Origin: Diphasiastrum complanatum | Taxonomy: Eukaryota > Streptophyta > Lycopodiopsida > Lycopodiales > Lycopodiaceae | DNA: 64,000 bases | Assembly: GCA_029204225.1 (NCBI GenBank) | Contig: CM055094.1 | Location: forward strand, 15,502,928 to 15,566,927 | Direction: 5' to 3' | Shown: positions 33,149 to 44,039 of the stretch, in pieces | How the letters are laid out: every line of letters starts with the position of its first letter | Numbering within the stretch: the stretch's first letter is position 1 | Position numbers and translations under genes: made by a program | The notes under the pieces: model-generated | What the model saw: only the letters and a program-made list of their open reading frames with translations | Database searches by the model: none | What the model was told of the DNA's origin: nothing

Positions 33149-34600
33149 TTAATGCTTTGGTAAAAATATTGTGATATGTTGTGTTCTACAGTAATGCAAT
33201 CTAATCTCTTCATTGAGCACTTTGCTTCTGACGAAATGATACTTCAGTTCAATGTGCTTACTCTTGGAATGAAATCTAGGGTTGGCTGATAAAGAGATGG
33301 CACTTTGATTATCACAAAATAATGTCGTCGGAGCATATTGATTCAGATCAATATCTGAGAGTAAGTTTCTCAACCAAATTGCTTCCTTTGTAGCTTGAGA
33401 GGCTGCGATATACTCTGACTCTATGGAAGATAGAGCTATTGAAGATTGCTTGCGACTGTTCCAAGAAATTGGACCATTGTTGAGGAAGAATGTAAATTCG
33501 GAAGTGGATTTACGAGTGTCTACATCTCCTGCCCAACTTGCATCTGTGTAATCACTGAGGGAATTGAGCTTGTCGTTGTCGACTGCTCCATAAGTACAAA
33601 TGCAAAAGTCCATAATAGCTCAAAGATATCTCATGACTCTGATAAGAGCCTTCCAATGTGTTATACCAGGATTAGCCATAAACTGACTTAGTGAGCTGAC
33701 TGTAAAAGCTATGTCTGGCCGAGTACAGATGATCATGGCGTACATAAGTGATCCTATAATAGAATGGTAAGGATACTCATGCATCTGCTGCTTCTCGTGA
33801 ATTGTTTGGGGACACAAGTCCTTTGACAATTTGAGTCCTGGTTTTATTGGAGAGTTAACTTGCAAATGATCATATTATATTTGACTAAAATGTTGTAGAT
33901 GTACCTCTGTTGTGTAATGTAGATCAACTTATGTTTTCTATCTCTGAGGATTTGTATGCCAAGACAGAAAAGAGCTTCACCCAGATCAATCATGTCAAAT
34001 TCGGAAAATGGCATTGTCTTGGTTTCTTTTATCAAATCGGTACTATTGCTAAAAAGCAATGTATCATCCACGTACAAAATGATAATAATAAAAGACTGTT
34101 GCACTGCTTGAAGTAAACGTTTGAATCTGAAGAGCTAGGTGTATAGCCGTGATCAATAAGAAAAGTATCGATCCTTTGAAACCATGCTCGAACAGATTGC
34201 TTGAAGCCAGAAAGTGCCTTATGGAGTTTACAAACATGATTGTGCTTACCCTTGATAATATAACCTTCGGATTGTACCATTTAAATGTTTTTTTTGATAA
34301 CTCCATTGAGGTATGTTGTCTGTACGTCCATTTGATGTATTTTCAAATATGCTGCAGCAGCAAATAATAGCAAAAGTTGAATAGAAGAATGCTTGACTAC
34401 TGGATTGAAGGTCTCAGTGTAATCGACGTTGTATACCTGAGAAAAACCTCTGGCTACTAGTCGTGCCTTTCTTCTATTGATGCTTCCATCTGCGTTGTAC
34501 TTGACTTTGAAAATCCATTTAGGTACTTCGACAATCGTCCACGTCTGGTTCTTGATAAAGGATGAATACTCTTTATCCATAGCTTCTTTCCAGAGATCTG
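33149..34600 (-). pseudogene. F reverse transcriptase and RNase H
   Basis: Read right to left: RT start (WTIVEVPKWIFKVKYNADGS, KARLVARGFSQV, DYTETFNPVVKHSS), MDVQTTYLNGVI, the GF(K)Q region, catalytic YVDD (LYVDDTLLFS, near 34040), LIGSLMYA-like block (IIGSLMYAMIICTRPDIAF) and RNase H (DYTDASWAGDVDTRKSTSEF, SSIESEYIAA, SKHIELKYHFVR). Several frameshifts separate these blocks (near 34281, 34095, 33850 and 33617), and the last codons TKAL are lost by frameshift. All domains can be recognised; none is intact. Confidence 0.9.
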
Positions 34601-35880
34601 AGTGAGGCTGACTGAGTGCCTCTTGGACAGACGTCGGTTCTTGAACAAAATAGGCTGCAGACTTGTCGATATATCGGTTAGGTGGTCTGCTAGTCCTTGA
34701 AGATCTTCTGAATAATACAAGAAGTTGATTATTTCCATCATACTATAGTTGCTGATTTTCAACGTCATTATATTCTGATCCATCATTGATTTGTTGTTCG
34801 TCAAGAGTAGAGGAGCTTAGATCTTCAATAGGAATAGTCGACTGAGGAACTGGAAAGTTCAAAGCATCAGGAGAATCTGATAGGTCGGCTACATGGGGAC
34901 TGCCCTTTCCTTTGAGGTCTTGAAACTAATTATCTTCAATGAAGATGACATCTTGGCTAGTGAATATCTTCGACTCGATGGGATCGAACAACTTGTAGGC
35001 TTGATTTGAAGTAGTGTAGCTGATGAAAACACACTTGATACTCTAGAAGTCGAGCTTCTTTCTGAGATTACAAGGAATCTGTGCAAAAGCTATACATCCA
35101 AAAACTTGTAAGTTTGATTATCTGTCCCAAACTTCGAATGGTGTTTTGTCTGAGAGGCCTTTAGTAGAACATTTGTTCTGAATATAGGTTGTTGTTGAAA
35201 TAGCGTCAGCCCATAAGGACTTCGAAAGTGTCGCATATGATAACATGCACTTTGTCGATTCAACTAAGGTTCTGTTCTTTCTCTCAGCAAGACCATTTGA
35301 CTGAGGCGAATAGGAAGTGATGTATTGTTGCTCAATGTCGTTGTTAAGGCAGTAGTCCTTGAATTCGTTGGAGATGTACTCTTTTCCATTATCTGACCTC
35401 AGTGCTTTGATTCGTTTACTAATTTGATTCTCAGCATGCTCTTTGAATTGTCTGAATTTGATGAAAGCCTCTGATTTCTGTTTAATGAAATAAGCAACTG
35501 TTCTTCTAGATAATTCGTCAATAAAGATAATGAAATACTTGGCATCTAGTAATGAAGGAGTTTGCATAGGTCCACATATATCTGTATGAACAACATCTAA
35601 CAGATCTTTTGCTGCATGCATATAGTTTGATCTAAAAGGAATCCTAGCCTGCTTTCCAAGGATGCAGCTATGATAGACAGGGAGATCGACCTTACTAGAA
35701 GGATAGTCAAGATCAAGGACCATAGGCTCAGAATAACAATGTGCCAATCTATATAAATAACCTTGCCTCTTGCTGAGTGCAAGGATCTTATTACTCCTAT
35801 CAACTATTTTGCATTCATCATATTCAAATTCTACCTTATGACCTAAATCTGTAATTCAACTCACTGATAACAGATTTGTA
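34600..35880 (-). pseudogene. F integrase, with pre-integrase zinc domain deleted
   Basis: The integrase core is clear: VHTDICGPM (first Asp), RSDNGKEY (second Asp) and NGLAERKNRTLVE (Glu), so the D,D-35-E triad is present. Compared with copy G (60420-60600), F lacks about 35 residues including HHRLGHMNH, and a following CHNC reads YHSC. The HHCC zinc-binding domain is therefore destroyed. The C-terminal part (34600-35118) is frameshifted. Confidence 0.88.
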
Positions 35881-37037
35881 GAGAGCTTAGAAACATATAA
35901 GACCTTTGATAGTAATTTGAATTGATCATGCTGGAATCGCAATCTTACAGTACCTTCACCTTCAATAGTGTGAGTACTATTGTCACCAAGATGAACAAAT
36001 TTCTTCATGCTGTAAGAAGTGTAGGAGTTGAAGATCTTACATTGATTGGTCATATGTTGAGTTGCTCCAGAATCCAGAAACCATGAATCATCCAAAAATG
36101 CACTTTGATCTTTGACCATGAATGTGCCTTCATCCACTATGACTGGGGAGATGATGAAATTGTGTTTGCTTGTTGATCAAGTTGCTTGGCTGCATTCTTT
36201 GCTTGGAAAATTCGATAGTCCTTGATCTCATGGTCATTGCACTTGCAATACCTGCAAAACGTCTTCTTCTTCGATTGTGGATTCGATGGTTGTTCTTGAC
36301 CTTGAGTCTGTTTCTGATTTGTTGCAGCCTTCTTGGAGCTTTTCTGCTTCTGTCGTTTAGAGCCTTTGTTGACATATAGAGCCTGAGAGAAGGAAGTAGA
36401 AGGAGTGTTTTGACTTCTTCGATTATCTTCTTGCAGCAACATAGTGATAACTCTAGTAAAAGTTAAATCTGAGTGTGTCGATATGATCATCACCCAATTC
36501 TCATATGTAGAGGGCAAGCTTGAAAGCAATGTCATAATTGCATCTTGATCGTCTATGACTGATCCGACAGGGCAATCTGTTGCAAGATATTCTTAAGCTG
36601 GTTAATGTGACTATGAAGTGAATCACCAATAGACATTTTGAATCACCAATAGATTCTTAAACTGGTTAATGTGACTCTAAAGTGAATCACCAATAGACAT
36701 TTTGAATGTGAAGAATTTCCTTCATACAGTGTAACTTAGTAGTTAAGTCTCTCACGTCATATAGTGAGTTCAAAATGTCCCAAACATCTCTTGACGTTTT
36801 AGCTTCAGCTATGTGTCCAATCTGTGTATCTGATATATTGAGGATGATAAGCACAAAACCTTTACCGTCCTTCGATTTTCACTTTGAGTCGTCGTCTTCA
36901 GGTTTTACTTGTGTATCTCTAACAACATCCCATAATTCGCTGGCGATTAGCAAGGTCTTCATCTTAAATTTCCACAAATGATAATTGGATCCGTTCAGCT
37001 TGTTTGTGATAAGAACAGCTTCACTTTGAGAATCCAT
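35856..37037 (-). pseudogene. F gag and aspartic protease
   Basis: ATG at 37037 opens a typical copia Gag (MDSQSEAVLITNKLNGSNY, LWKFKMKTLL). A stop falls near 36890 and the frame breaks further on. The stretch 36591-36702 contains an imperfect tandem duplication of about 60 bp. The later frame (36535-36137) carries LLSSLPSTYENW, a basic K/Q-rich region and a zinc knuckle CRYCKCNDHEIKDY, in which the last Cys is Tyr. The protease frame follows with DSWFLDSGATQHM (catalytic Asp kept) and LYVSKLSTNLLSVS. Confidence 0.88.
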
Positions 37038-37188
37038 CTAGAACTTAGTCTGTTGATTGTATCGATGACGCTAAGACGTGGTAATGCCAACAATAAGAAA
37101 TCAATTCTCTGATACTAAAATGTTGAAAAGAACTGAAGAGTATGATATCAATTTGATATCTCAAAAGATATCAAGTATTAGAGCTTTT

Positions 37189-37288
37189 GCTCTGATATCA
37201 TATTGAAATCAGATAAAATAGCAAAATTGAAATTGCTCTGATACCATGTCGGTATCAGATAAAGAGTAATGATTTCGCTCTGATACCA
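37189..37288 (-). promoter_or_regulatory. Primer-binding site of F in three tandem copies
   Basis: The site next to the LTR (37277-37288) is an exact minus-strand TGGTATCAGAGC. A second exact copy is at 37235-37246 and a third with one mismatch at 37189-37200, so spacing is 42 and 46 bases. Between the first two, GGTATCAGA (37251-37259) and TCTGATACC (37279-37287) form a perfect 9-bp inverted repeat that covers the primer site. Confidence 0.85.
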
Positions 37289-37815
37289 TGTTGGAAAGTG
37301 GTGTGCAGAAGATAGGTCTGGCTAAAAAAGAAACGAATGAAAATAATTCGTGTGTCTAGAAAGAAAACTTTTCATGCATGGCAGATTAAACTATCTTCAT
37401 CTTTCCAATGCATGACTACGCCTATCAATTTCAAACAAAACAATAGTGATAGAAATCACATTTGAACTTATAGTAACTAGCTTTGAAATCGCCAGTACTA
37501 CAGTGATTACGTAGCCAAACAATTAAGCATCAAAAATTATCAAACAAATAATTAGTCGCGAATTGTTCGCGAATTAGTCATGAAAAAATACAAAAAACAT
37601 ACATTTTGAGACGAACACTGAACGCAATGAAGAATAGTATTGATGCAGGATGAAAACGTAACAGAAGAAAATGAGTACAATAAGTTGTGGATCAAAGCCG
37701 CGTACTCTATGTTATCTCTGAGAGGCTAAAATGAAAGTTTGAATTAAGCGCAATGGTGATAAACAGTAGCACAATAGCTTCTAAAACAACTCTAATAAGT
37801 GAGCTAGAATGCTCA
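37289..37815 (-). repeat. F 5' LTR, truncated
   Basis: TGTTGGAAAGTGGTGTGC... matches the first 515-527 bases of 31885-33070 with many substitutions, then stops at GCTAGAATGCTCA where unrelated sequence begins. Confidence 0.85.
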
Positions 37816-38516
37816 GAGTTTGCAGACTTCTATTTCATTTTCTGTCAGATCAGTCATCAGAATCCAAAGGTCAATAGAAATAGGTGCAAGGAAATTAACA
37901 GAAGGGAGACTCCAGAGCTTGTAAGACGTGAGAGTGGATTTGTACTCAATGACTCTAGCAGGAACAAAAGGGACTTGGCAATTCTTGGATTGGCAGAAAT
38001 CATAAGAGGAAAGGTCACCAATATCGCAAATGTCTTGAGAGAAGATCTCAAGTTTGCGAGGCACTGCCTTCATCAAGGTCTTCAGTATAAACAAGTGGGT
38101 GAGGAGATACAGGAGCATCAGAAGCATAAGGTGTAGTAACAGTAGGAGAAAAAACGTTTTCATTTTCCAAGCACATAAATACTTTTCTAATGTGCGAATT
38201 GCAGAACTTCTCTTCTTCTTCAAACTTTTCAATGAAATTATTAAGACAACTATAATAGTTTCTTCTTAACAAACTCAAGATAAATCTTCACCTAGTCAAT
38301 GGTCTCTAGCAAATCAATCAAGCAAAGAATCTTATCCTCAGGTCCAGCAGAAGCATAAGTAGCCCTATCAGTGTTAATGATAAATTTATGTAACTCAACA
38401 ACCTTTTTCATACAACAAATAATAGTATGAACAAAAAGGTTAGGTGGAGCTAGGGGCTCCCAATACCCAAAGAGACAGCTTCCTGAAACCATCATGTGGA
38501 CTAAACCATAAAACAA
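37813..38516 (-). pseudogene. Unidentified decayed reading frame
   Basis: Three protein-like minus-strand segments follow each other in different frames: MFYGLVHMMVSGSCLFGYWE... to DLLETID (38516-38292); MSLLRRNYYSCLNNFIEKFEEEEK... to DEGSASQT (38278-38048); and the DICDIGDLSSYDFCQSKN... to NEIEVCKL portion ending at 37813. The acidic and cysteine-containing composition reads like a former protein, but I recognise no family. It abuts the truncated LTR of F and could be a host-gene scrap or part of an unknown transposon. Confidence 0.4.
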
Positions 38517-38595
38517 AGACCTTTGTTAGCTTATGAATCAAATAAAAGGTAAGAGTTCCAGTACTATCCCAACCAAATAATAGTCAGATTTACAC

Positions 38596-38762
38596 AACCG
38601 GGATGCACAGAGAGAGAGATACAAGACTGCACTTAGTTCCTCTTGATAAAGCAAGACTGAAGCTCTTTGAAACCTTTATTCATAATCCAACAAGGTAAAA
38701 TATAGTTGAAAAGTAAAATACAGTACTAGAAGGCACCATAAAGCATAACTACTTTCAAGACG
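38596..38762. repeat. Dispersed repeat, copy 1 (partner 40707-40868)
   Basis: From the (GA)n edge through CTTAGTTCCTCTTGA, CAACAAGGTAAAATATAG and CAGTACT to CACTTTCAAGACG, this matches 40707-40868 in direct orientation with substitutions. On the minus strand it ends in (TC)n and contains AATAAAGG, so it may be the end of an LTR or a SINE-like unit. Confidence 0.75.
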
Positions 38763-39714
38763 GTGTCAGAGCAAAGCCATGCTATACTAACCCAAGTGGC
38801 CCTTATAGAGTAAGGTATGTAACGCACTGCTGTCCATACTCCTGAGCATATTCATGCTTTGCAATTGTATCTCACCAAGAGTCTAAAATAATGTTGACAT
38901 GGGTAAGATTAAGTATTACCCTGAATGTTATATCTGAATGACATAACATCCACGGTACCAGAACACTATATAAGAAAGATGTGATTAATGCTTAGTAAGA
39001 GACTGCCAATGTTTATACTAGGTATTAGGGCAGATCCGTGTCATTCTAATCCTTTAGTAAAAACTATGATTCTTACGCATATCCATGATGTCTAAGATCG
39101 TGTCATTGGAGTCCTTACTGTTAGTTTTAGTGACCAAGTCTTATTTCAAGGTGCTTTAGTTTGACTTATATATGAGATTAAATGTGATCTTACGTTGTTT
39201 ATTTTTCCAAAAAAGGAAATAAAAAAAGGAACGAAAAAGTGAACTTGTGTAAAAGAGTGATATATAAAAATATACAAAACTGAACCTACCATGCTTACTG
39301 AAGTTGTGAAGAGTTTTGTTCAAATTCAGAAAGCATAATGAATGTTTGTAGATGTAGCTTCTTGAGAGGCGGCCATAGTTGTTTTTAAGCGAGAGAATTC
39401 TTTCTCTTTTAGATCATAGAAAAGCCAAAAGGCACACTTTTTAGCATATAGCTACTTACAAAGAGTTACGAAAAGAGCATTTTCAAGATATATCTGGAGT
39501 ACGATAGCTAACTTGCTTTGTGGAGATTCGGTTGGTGCCATATCTTGAGATAACAAGTATTAGGTTCAGATATGAACCAAGCCGTACCTTGGAGAAGCCG
39601 AAGCAATATGATGAAACTACAGAATGAGATATCTTAGTTTCGTACTGTGAGATCAAAATATGTGAACACTTTAAAGAGAGTAAATATGCCACCAAAATAG
39701 AGCTTAAATGTATC

Positions 39715-40096
39715 CATCCATCCATCGTTGGACAAAGGAGGATACTTATACAAAATATATATGAAAGGATCATGAAAAGAAAGTGTTCCTCCTGTCCATC
39801 GCTAGACAGCAGGATACATATGTGTAGAATGGTAAGTAACTATAAGTCCAACAAGCACATATTGTCCATCGCTAGGTAAGACATCACATTATTCATTATC
39901 AACTACATCAGACGAGATAGGTAGCCATTTGTCCACCACTGGGACAATTAGTAATCGGAGAGGTGGTCAATATACCCTCATTATCACCTGAACTCATAGA
40001 GCGTAGCCACATGAAAGAATCTGTCCATCGCTGCTATTGAGGCAGGATGGACAGTTTTACATATCACTAAGTGCCATTGATGTCCATCGTTGGACT
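39715..40096. repeat. Array of six TGTCCATCGYTGGACA-type hairpins
   Basis: Copies lie near 39718, 39793, 39863, 39930, 40021 and 40081, about 60-90 bases apart. The best copies show TGTCCA-TCGT-TGGACA, a 6-bp stem with a 4-base loop; others are degenerate. Confidence 0.7.
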
Positions 40097-40614
40097 CCCA
40101 TACCTCTTAAACTTATGAAGGCTCTTTCACACCTTCGTGTGATGAGTAACTCATAGACAATAGATGAAGGTTATCATAGCACCATTACTACGAGAGTAGA
40201 ACATTAAGAGAGCAGTGCAAAAGAGGAAAATATGCATACCATATGATAGCAAACTATTGATCCGTGAGCTGGTAGGGCGCACCTTCAGTATGTGATAGAG
40301 GAGAGAACTTCTTCACCGGTGTTGTAGAACCAAAGTGTCAAAAAAACATGCATTTATAGTGTCCAGTTGGGTAGCAACCTGGAAGGTGTGAGTGGGAGTG
40401 GGAAACTCAATTTCCCTCCAATTTTTTTAAAAAAAACTTTTATAGAGTGTGATTTCAAATTTTTAAGTGGGAACCCACTTAGTTAAGAGTAAAGCTTTAT
40501 TATATGCAAGAGTATATAGTATAAAAGGACCTTGAAAGCTTAAAGAAGTGGTACATCCGTCATTGCCCATATATTTGTTAATAAAGTAGGGTGAAACTGA
40601 ACGAAGGGCCATCC

Positions 40615-40868
<254 letters not shown>

Positions 40869-41206
40869 TCTAGCTGATATCTGCCACCATCCCACAACAC
40901 AAAATCGCATGAGTTAGTATAGTGGGGAAGACAGGTGTCATAGGTGAGCGTTAGTTGTCATCCATGTCCAAACTTATATCACTTAACAACATAACAACAT
41001 TTTTAAATCATAGTCCTATCTTTCCGAACAATAGAAAGGTTTTTAGCAATAGGCCAAGCCATAATATTACCGTATTAAGGCTTGTGGCATGCTGATCAGT
41101 TTGTGGGCAATTGGTCCATATCAATTAGTATTATTTTTAAATAGAGTATAAACAATTTTAATCGTTTATATTCTATTTAGCTAAAAGACTTGGCGTGGAC
41201 ACGTGT

Positions 41207-42009
41207 TGTTAGCAAATGTGCTAACACAGGAAAATAATAATAATAAAACTCCGTGGCATGTGTTTTGTAAGACCACGTATGAGTATCTGTCAATAAACTT
41301 CAAGCCATGGCATGTGTTTGGCAAGTCCATGAGTAGAAGCTTAAATAATATAAAAATAGCTTAAACTTAGATTTAGAACTTAGACTTAGGAAACTTAAGA
41401 TTAGAAATATTTTATCTTAAGTTGTCCTAAGTTAAGAAAATTGAAGTTCTAAATCCTAAGTTAGAAGTTCTAGAAAGGCTAGAAATAGATTAGTCCCATA
41501 AGTTAGTAGACACTTATGGAAGACCCTTCTTGCCATAAAAGGAGAGGTATTTGCATTCTAAATAACACTTTTGAGATTAAGCTATCTTGCTCTCTATTTT
41601 GGAGAATTATCATTCTATTTTATTTGTGTTCCCCTTGGAAAGGTGCATATCTTGAGGGAAGGTGCTCGGGCCTCCTCTTGCCTCCTTTTCATCGGTTTTA
41701 TTGTGGCATGTTCATTATTGCTTATTTGTTTAGTATTAGTCGCAATCTCATTTTATTACCCTTCGGGTGTTAATCTAGGATTAGTCTAGTCACCTTCCTA
41801 GTTGGGTAAGCCTTAGCAGGGATTTTCATTGTTGTTACTAATTAGTTTATTTCCGTTTCGGGCACTAGTTGGGTAAGCCTTAGTGCTCTCATTCCTTCAT
41901 ATTATGTTGAAGCTTTTGTAGAAACTTAAAAAGTGGACAAATCTCTACATCCCTATACTACACCCGTAAGTAGATCTAGCCACCGCACTCACTAGAAATA
42001 CTTCCAACA
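41207..42009 (+). repeat. 5' LTR of gypsy element L (left end inferred)
   Basis: The right end ...CTTCCAACA is fixed by the primer site that follows. A matching TGTTAGC lies at 41207, giving 803 bp, but no target duplication was checked and TGTTGTT at 41204 is an alternative. GCCATAAAAGG at about 41531 may serve as TATA box. Confidence 0.6.
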
Positions 42010-42025
42010 TTGGCGCCGTTGTCAC
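42010..42025 (+). promoter_or_regulatory. Primer-binding site of element L (TGGCGCCGTTG type)
   Basis: TTGGCGCCGTTGTCAC directly after the LTR. The TGGCGCCGTTG start is the primer site of plant Tat/Athila-like gypsy elements, unlike the initiator-Met sites elsewhere in the window. Confidence 0.85.
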
Positions 42026-42270
42026 TTTTTAAGTATTTTTCTACCTAGCTTCTTCTCCTTTCTTTCTTTTATTTCTTGCTTCCGTGTTGTATGTTTGCTT
42101 GTGTGCTTATCTCTATCTACCAACAAACAGCACGCATCGTCTCTCCACGTCCTACACGAGCTGCGGAGCAACTTCTCAAACCGGGGGGAAGCAACAAAAG
42201 AGTCAACTTGGGCATTTTCTTCAAAAGAAGTGACCCAAGTGACCTTTTTCACAACCAAACAGGTATATCA

Positions 42271-42699
42271 GAATTCGCCAGTCTGTCTGCAGCCCTAACA
42301 GACCCTGATCTTTCATTTTATCACCTCCACGAATTCTGACCACAGTCAGATTTTAAGAAAACAGCTTGTTATACTGTCAAAATCCTTTTTTTTTCATCAA
42401 AATCTTTGTCTTAGAATTGCCGACTTCACTGAGGCTAGATCTCATTAAGATCAGTCCTTCAGCAGCTCCGCGAATTCTATCTCATAGATTTTACCCGTTT
42501 ACTGACAGAACATCACATCTTTCTCTATATTCCCTATCTGCTAGTCAAACCTCTCTGTTAGAATTCGCCATCAAGCCTAAGAATTCGCCCTCACAGAGCA
42601 CGAATTCCTTGTACTATCCGCGAATTCTGAATCACCAAATTTTTTCAAAAAGTCTAGTAAAATCACTATTCGAACATTCAAAATACTTGTTCAGAATTC
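42271..42699 (+). repeat. Leader of L with eight GAATTC palindromes
   Basis: GAATTC occurs at 42271, 42331, 42472, 42561, 42581, 42602, 42622 and 42694. Four are AGAATTCG and four CGAATTC(T/C), which are reverse complements of each other at the 8-mer level. A ninth GAATTC lies at 42919 in gag. No coding frame fits this stretch. Confidence 0.9.
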
Positions 42700-42864
42700 G
42701 TGAGTATTATAGTTAGATTTATCTGCCTCTCCACAATTTCTCAGTCTATCCGCAAATTCTATAACAATATGAAAGACCAGTTTTTGTCCTACACTATCCA
42801 TTCTGCAAGCAAACTGCCCTTTTTGTCAAGTACAGTTCTGCCCTGCTACTCTGTATTATGCATC

Positions 42865-43990
42865 ATGTCTCGTGACTGTGCTGAATCTTCTAACCCGACT
42901 CCTCCACAAATGGAACGAAGAATTCCACGTATCGATGCACCAAAGTACGATGGCGAATCTGACCCAGTCCGATTTCTCCAAGACTTTGATAATGCATGCC
43001 ATTTTTATGGAGATACCTCTGAAACTGAAAAGCTTCACCTATTTCCCATGGTACTCTATGGCACCACCAAGGAGTGGTACTTGAATCTTGAAACTCCTGA
43101 TCTTGCTTCTTGGACCACTCTCAAGGACGCTCTCATCAAGCGTTTCAAACCATCCAAACTGACTCAGAGCCCGTTCATTCAAATTACTCATATCAAGATG
43201 CGTCGCAAAGAGTCTGTTCGAAACTACATTGAGCGTTTTAAACGTCTCAAAGTAGAATGTGTTGACGAAAATATCACTGAACGCATGGCCCTAAAACAAT
43301 TTTTAGTTGGATTGCCTAAAAACATCCGCCGTGAACTCAAACCAGTTGACCTTTCTGATCAACTTAAAGATGTGATGACCGATGTTATCCGTGAAGAAGA
43401 CGAAGGTTCCGATGATGACTTTGACCATCGTGGAAAGAAATCTAAGAATCCGGATCGTCCTAAGTCTGATAATATTGCTCACTCTTCTGAAATTCTACAT
43501 CAAAAAAAAATCTGACAAAAAGCTCAACAATCACATATGGACAAACTCATTGCCGATTTCCAAACCGCCATGAAACAAATTGCTGAGAAATCCTTTCCAG
43601 CAAGAGAAAATGTCTGGTATCCAATCTGCTCACAGCATCACACTGCTAATGAATGCCCTCAACTGCGAAATCATTTCCCAGCAGCCACCAGACCCACCGT
43701 TTATTGAGCTTACCACCCCTACCCGCCACAACAACCTGTGCCACGACCATAGGTTTACTAACCACGACCACCTGCACCAAATTAATATCCATCCCCACGT
43801 CAACAGTTTGCTGTTAACCAACCTGCCCCACAAAATGTTGTCCATTATCTTGATCCGAATACCATCGATCCAGCCACCTACTATGTTTAAGACAATACTC
43901 AACCGCAGTACTCTACTGAAACGGTTGTTTATTATCAACTTTAAAAAACATTGCCTGGGCCTAAAAAATGACTCAATCCTAAAAACTAGG
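42865..43990 (+). pseudogene. Gag of gypsy element L
   Basis: ATG at 42865 (MSRDCAESSNPTPPQ) is preferred to the upstream open frame because the leader repeats precede it. Retrotrans_gag spans about residues 20-170: RIPRIDAPKYDGESDPVRF, TTKEWYLNLETPDLASW, LIKRFKPSKL, VRNYIERFKRL and FLVGLPKNIRREL, then an acidic IREEDEGSDDD tail. TGA at 43513-43515 follows a run of nine A. The same frame then continues (MDKLIADFQTAMKQIAEKSF) into a degenerate knuckle (WYPICSQHHTANECPQL) and a Pro/Gln-rich region with more stops. No protease, RT or integrase follows, so the element is truncated within its 3' half. It is related to 31249-31782. Confidence 0.87.
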
Positions 43991-44039
43991 AGAAAGGCCT
44001 CAAGCAATAGCTGTGGTAATAGCCAATCGTAAACAAATG

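Larger units (their letters stand above)
31885..37815 (-). mobile_element. Copia element F, nearly complete but dead
   Basis: 3' LTR (31885-33070), polypurine tract (minus strand GAGGGGGAG at 33071-33079), polyprotein relic (33149-37037), leader with primer site (37277-37288), and the first 527 bp of the 5' LTR (37289-37815). Beyond that the LTR is missing. The retained part of the 5' LTR corresponds to R/U5; the TATA-containing U3 is absent. It belongs to the same family as G and H at the right end of the window. Confidence 0.87.
38517..40460. other. No gene; LTR-like debris with a hairpin array
   Basis: No coding frame of note. 38596-38762 repeats 40707-40868. 39715-40096 contains a spaced inverted-repeat array. 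Both are described separately. Confidence 0.5.

Noticed and set aside
33446-34367. Plus-strand frames over the F reverse transcriptase region
   Set aside because: They are antisense to clear RT and RNase H motifs.
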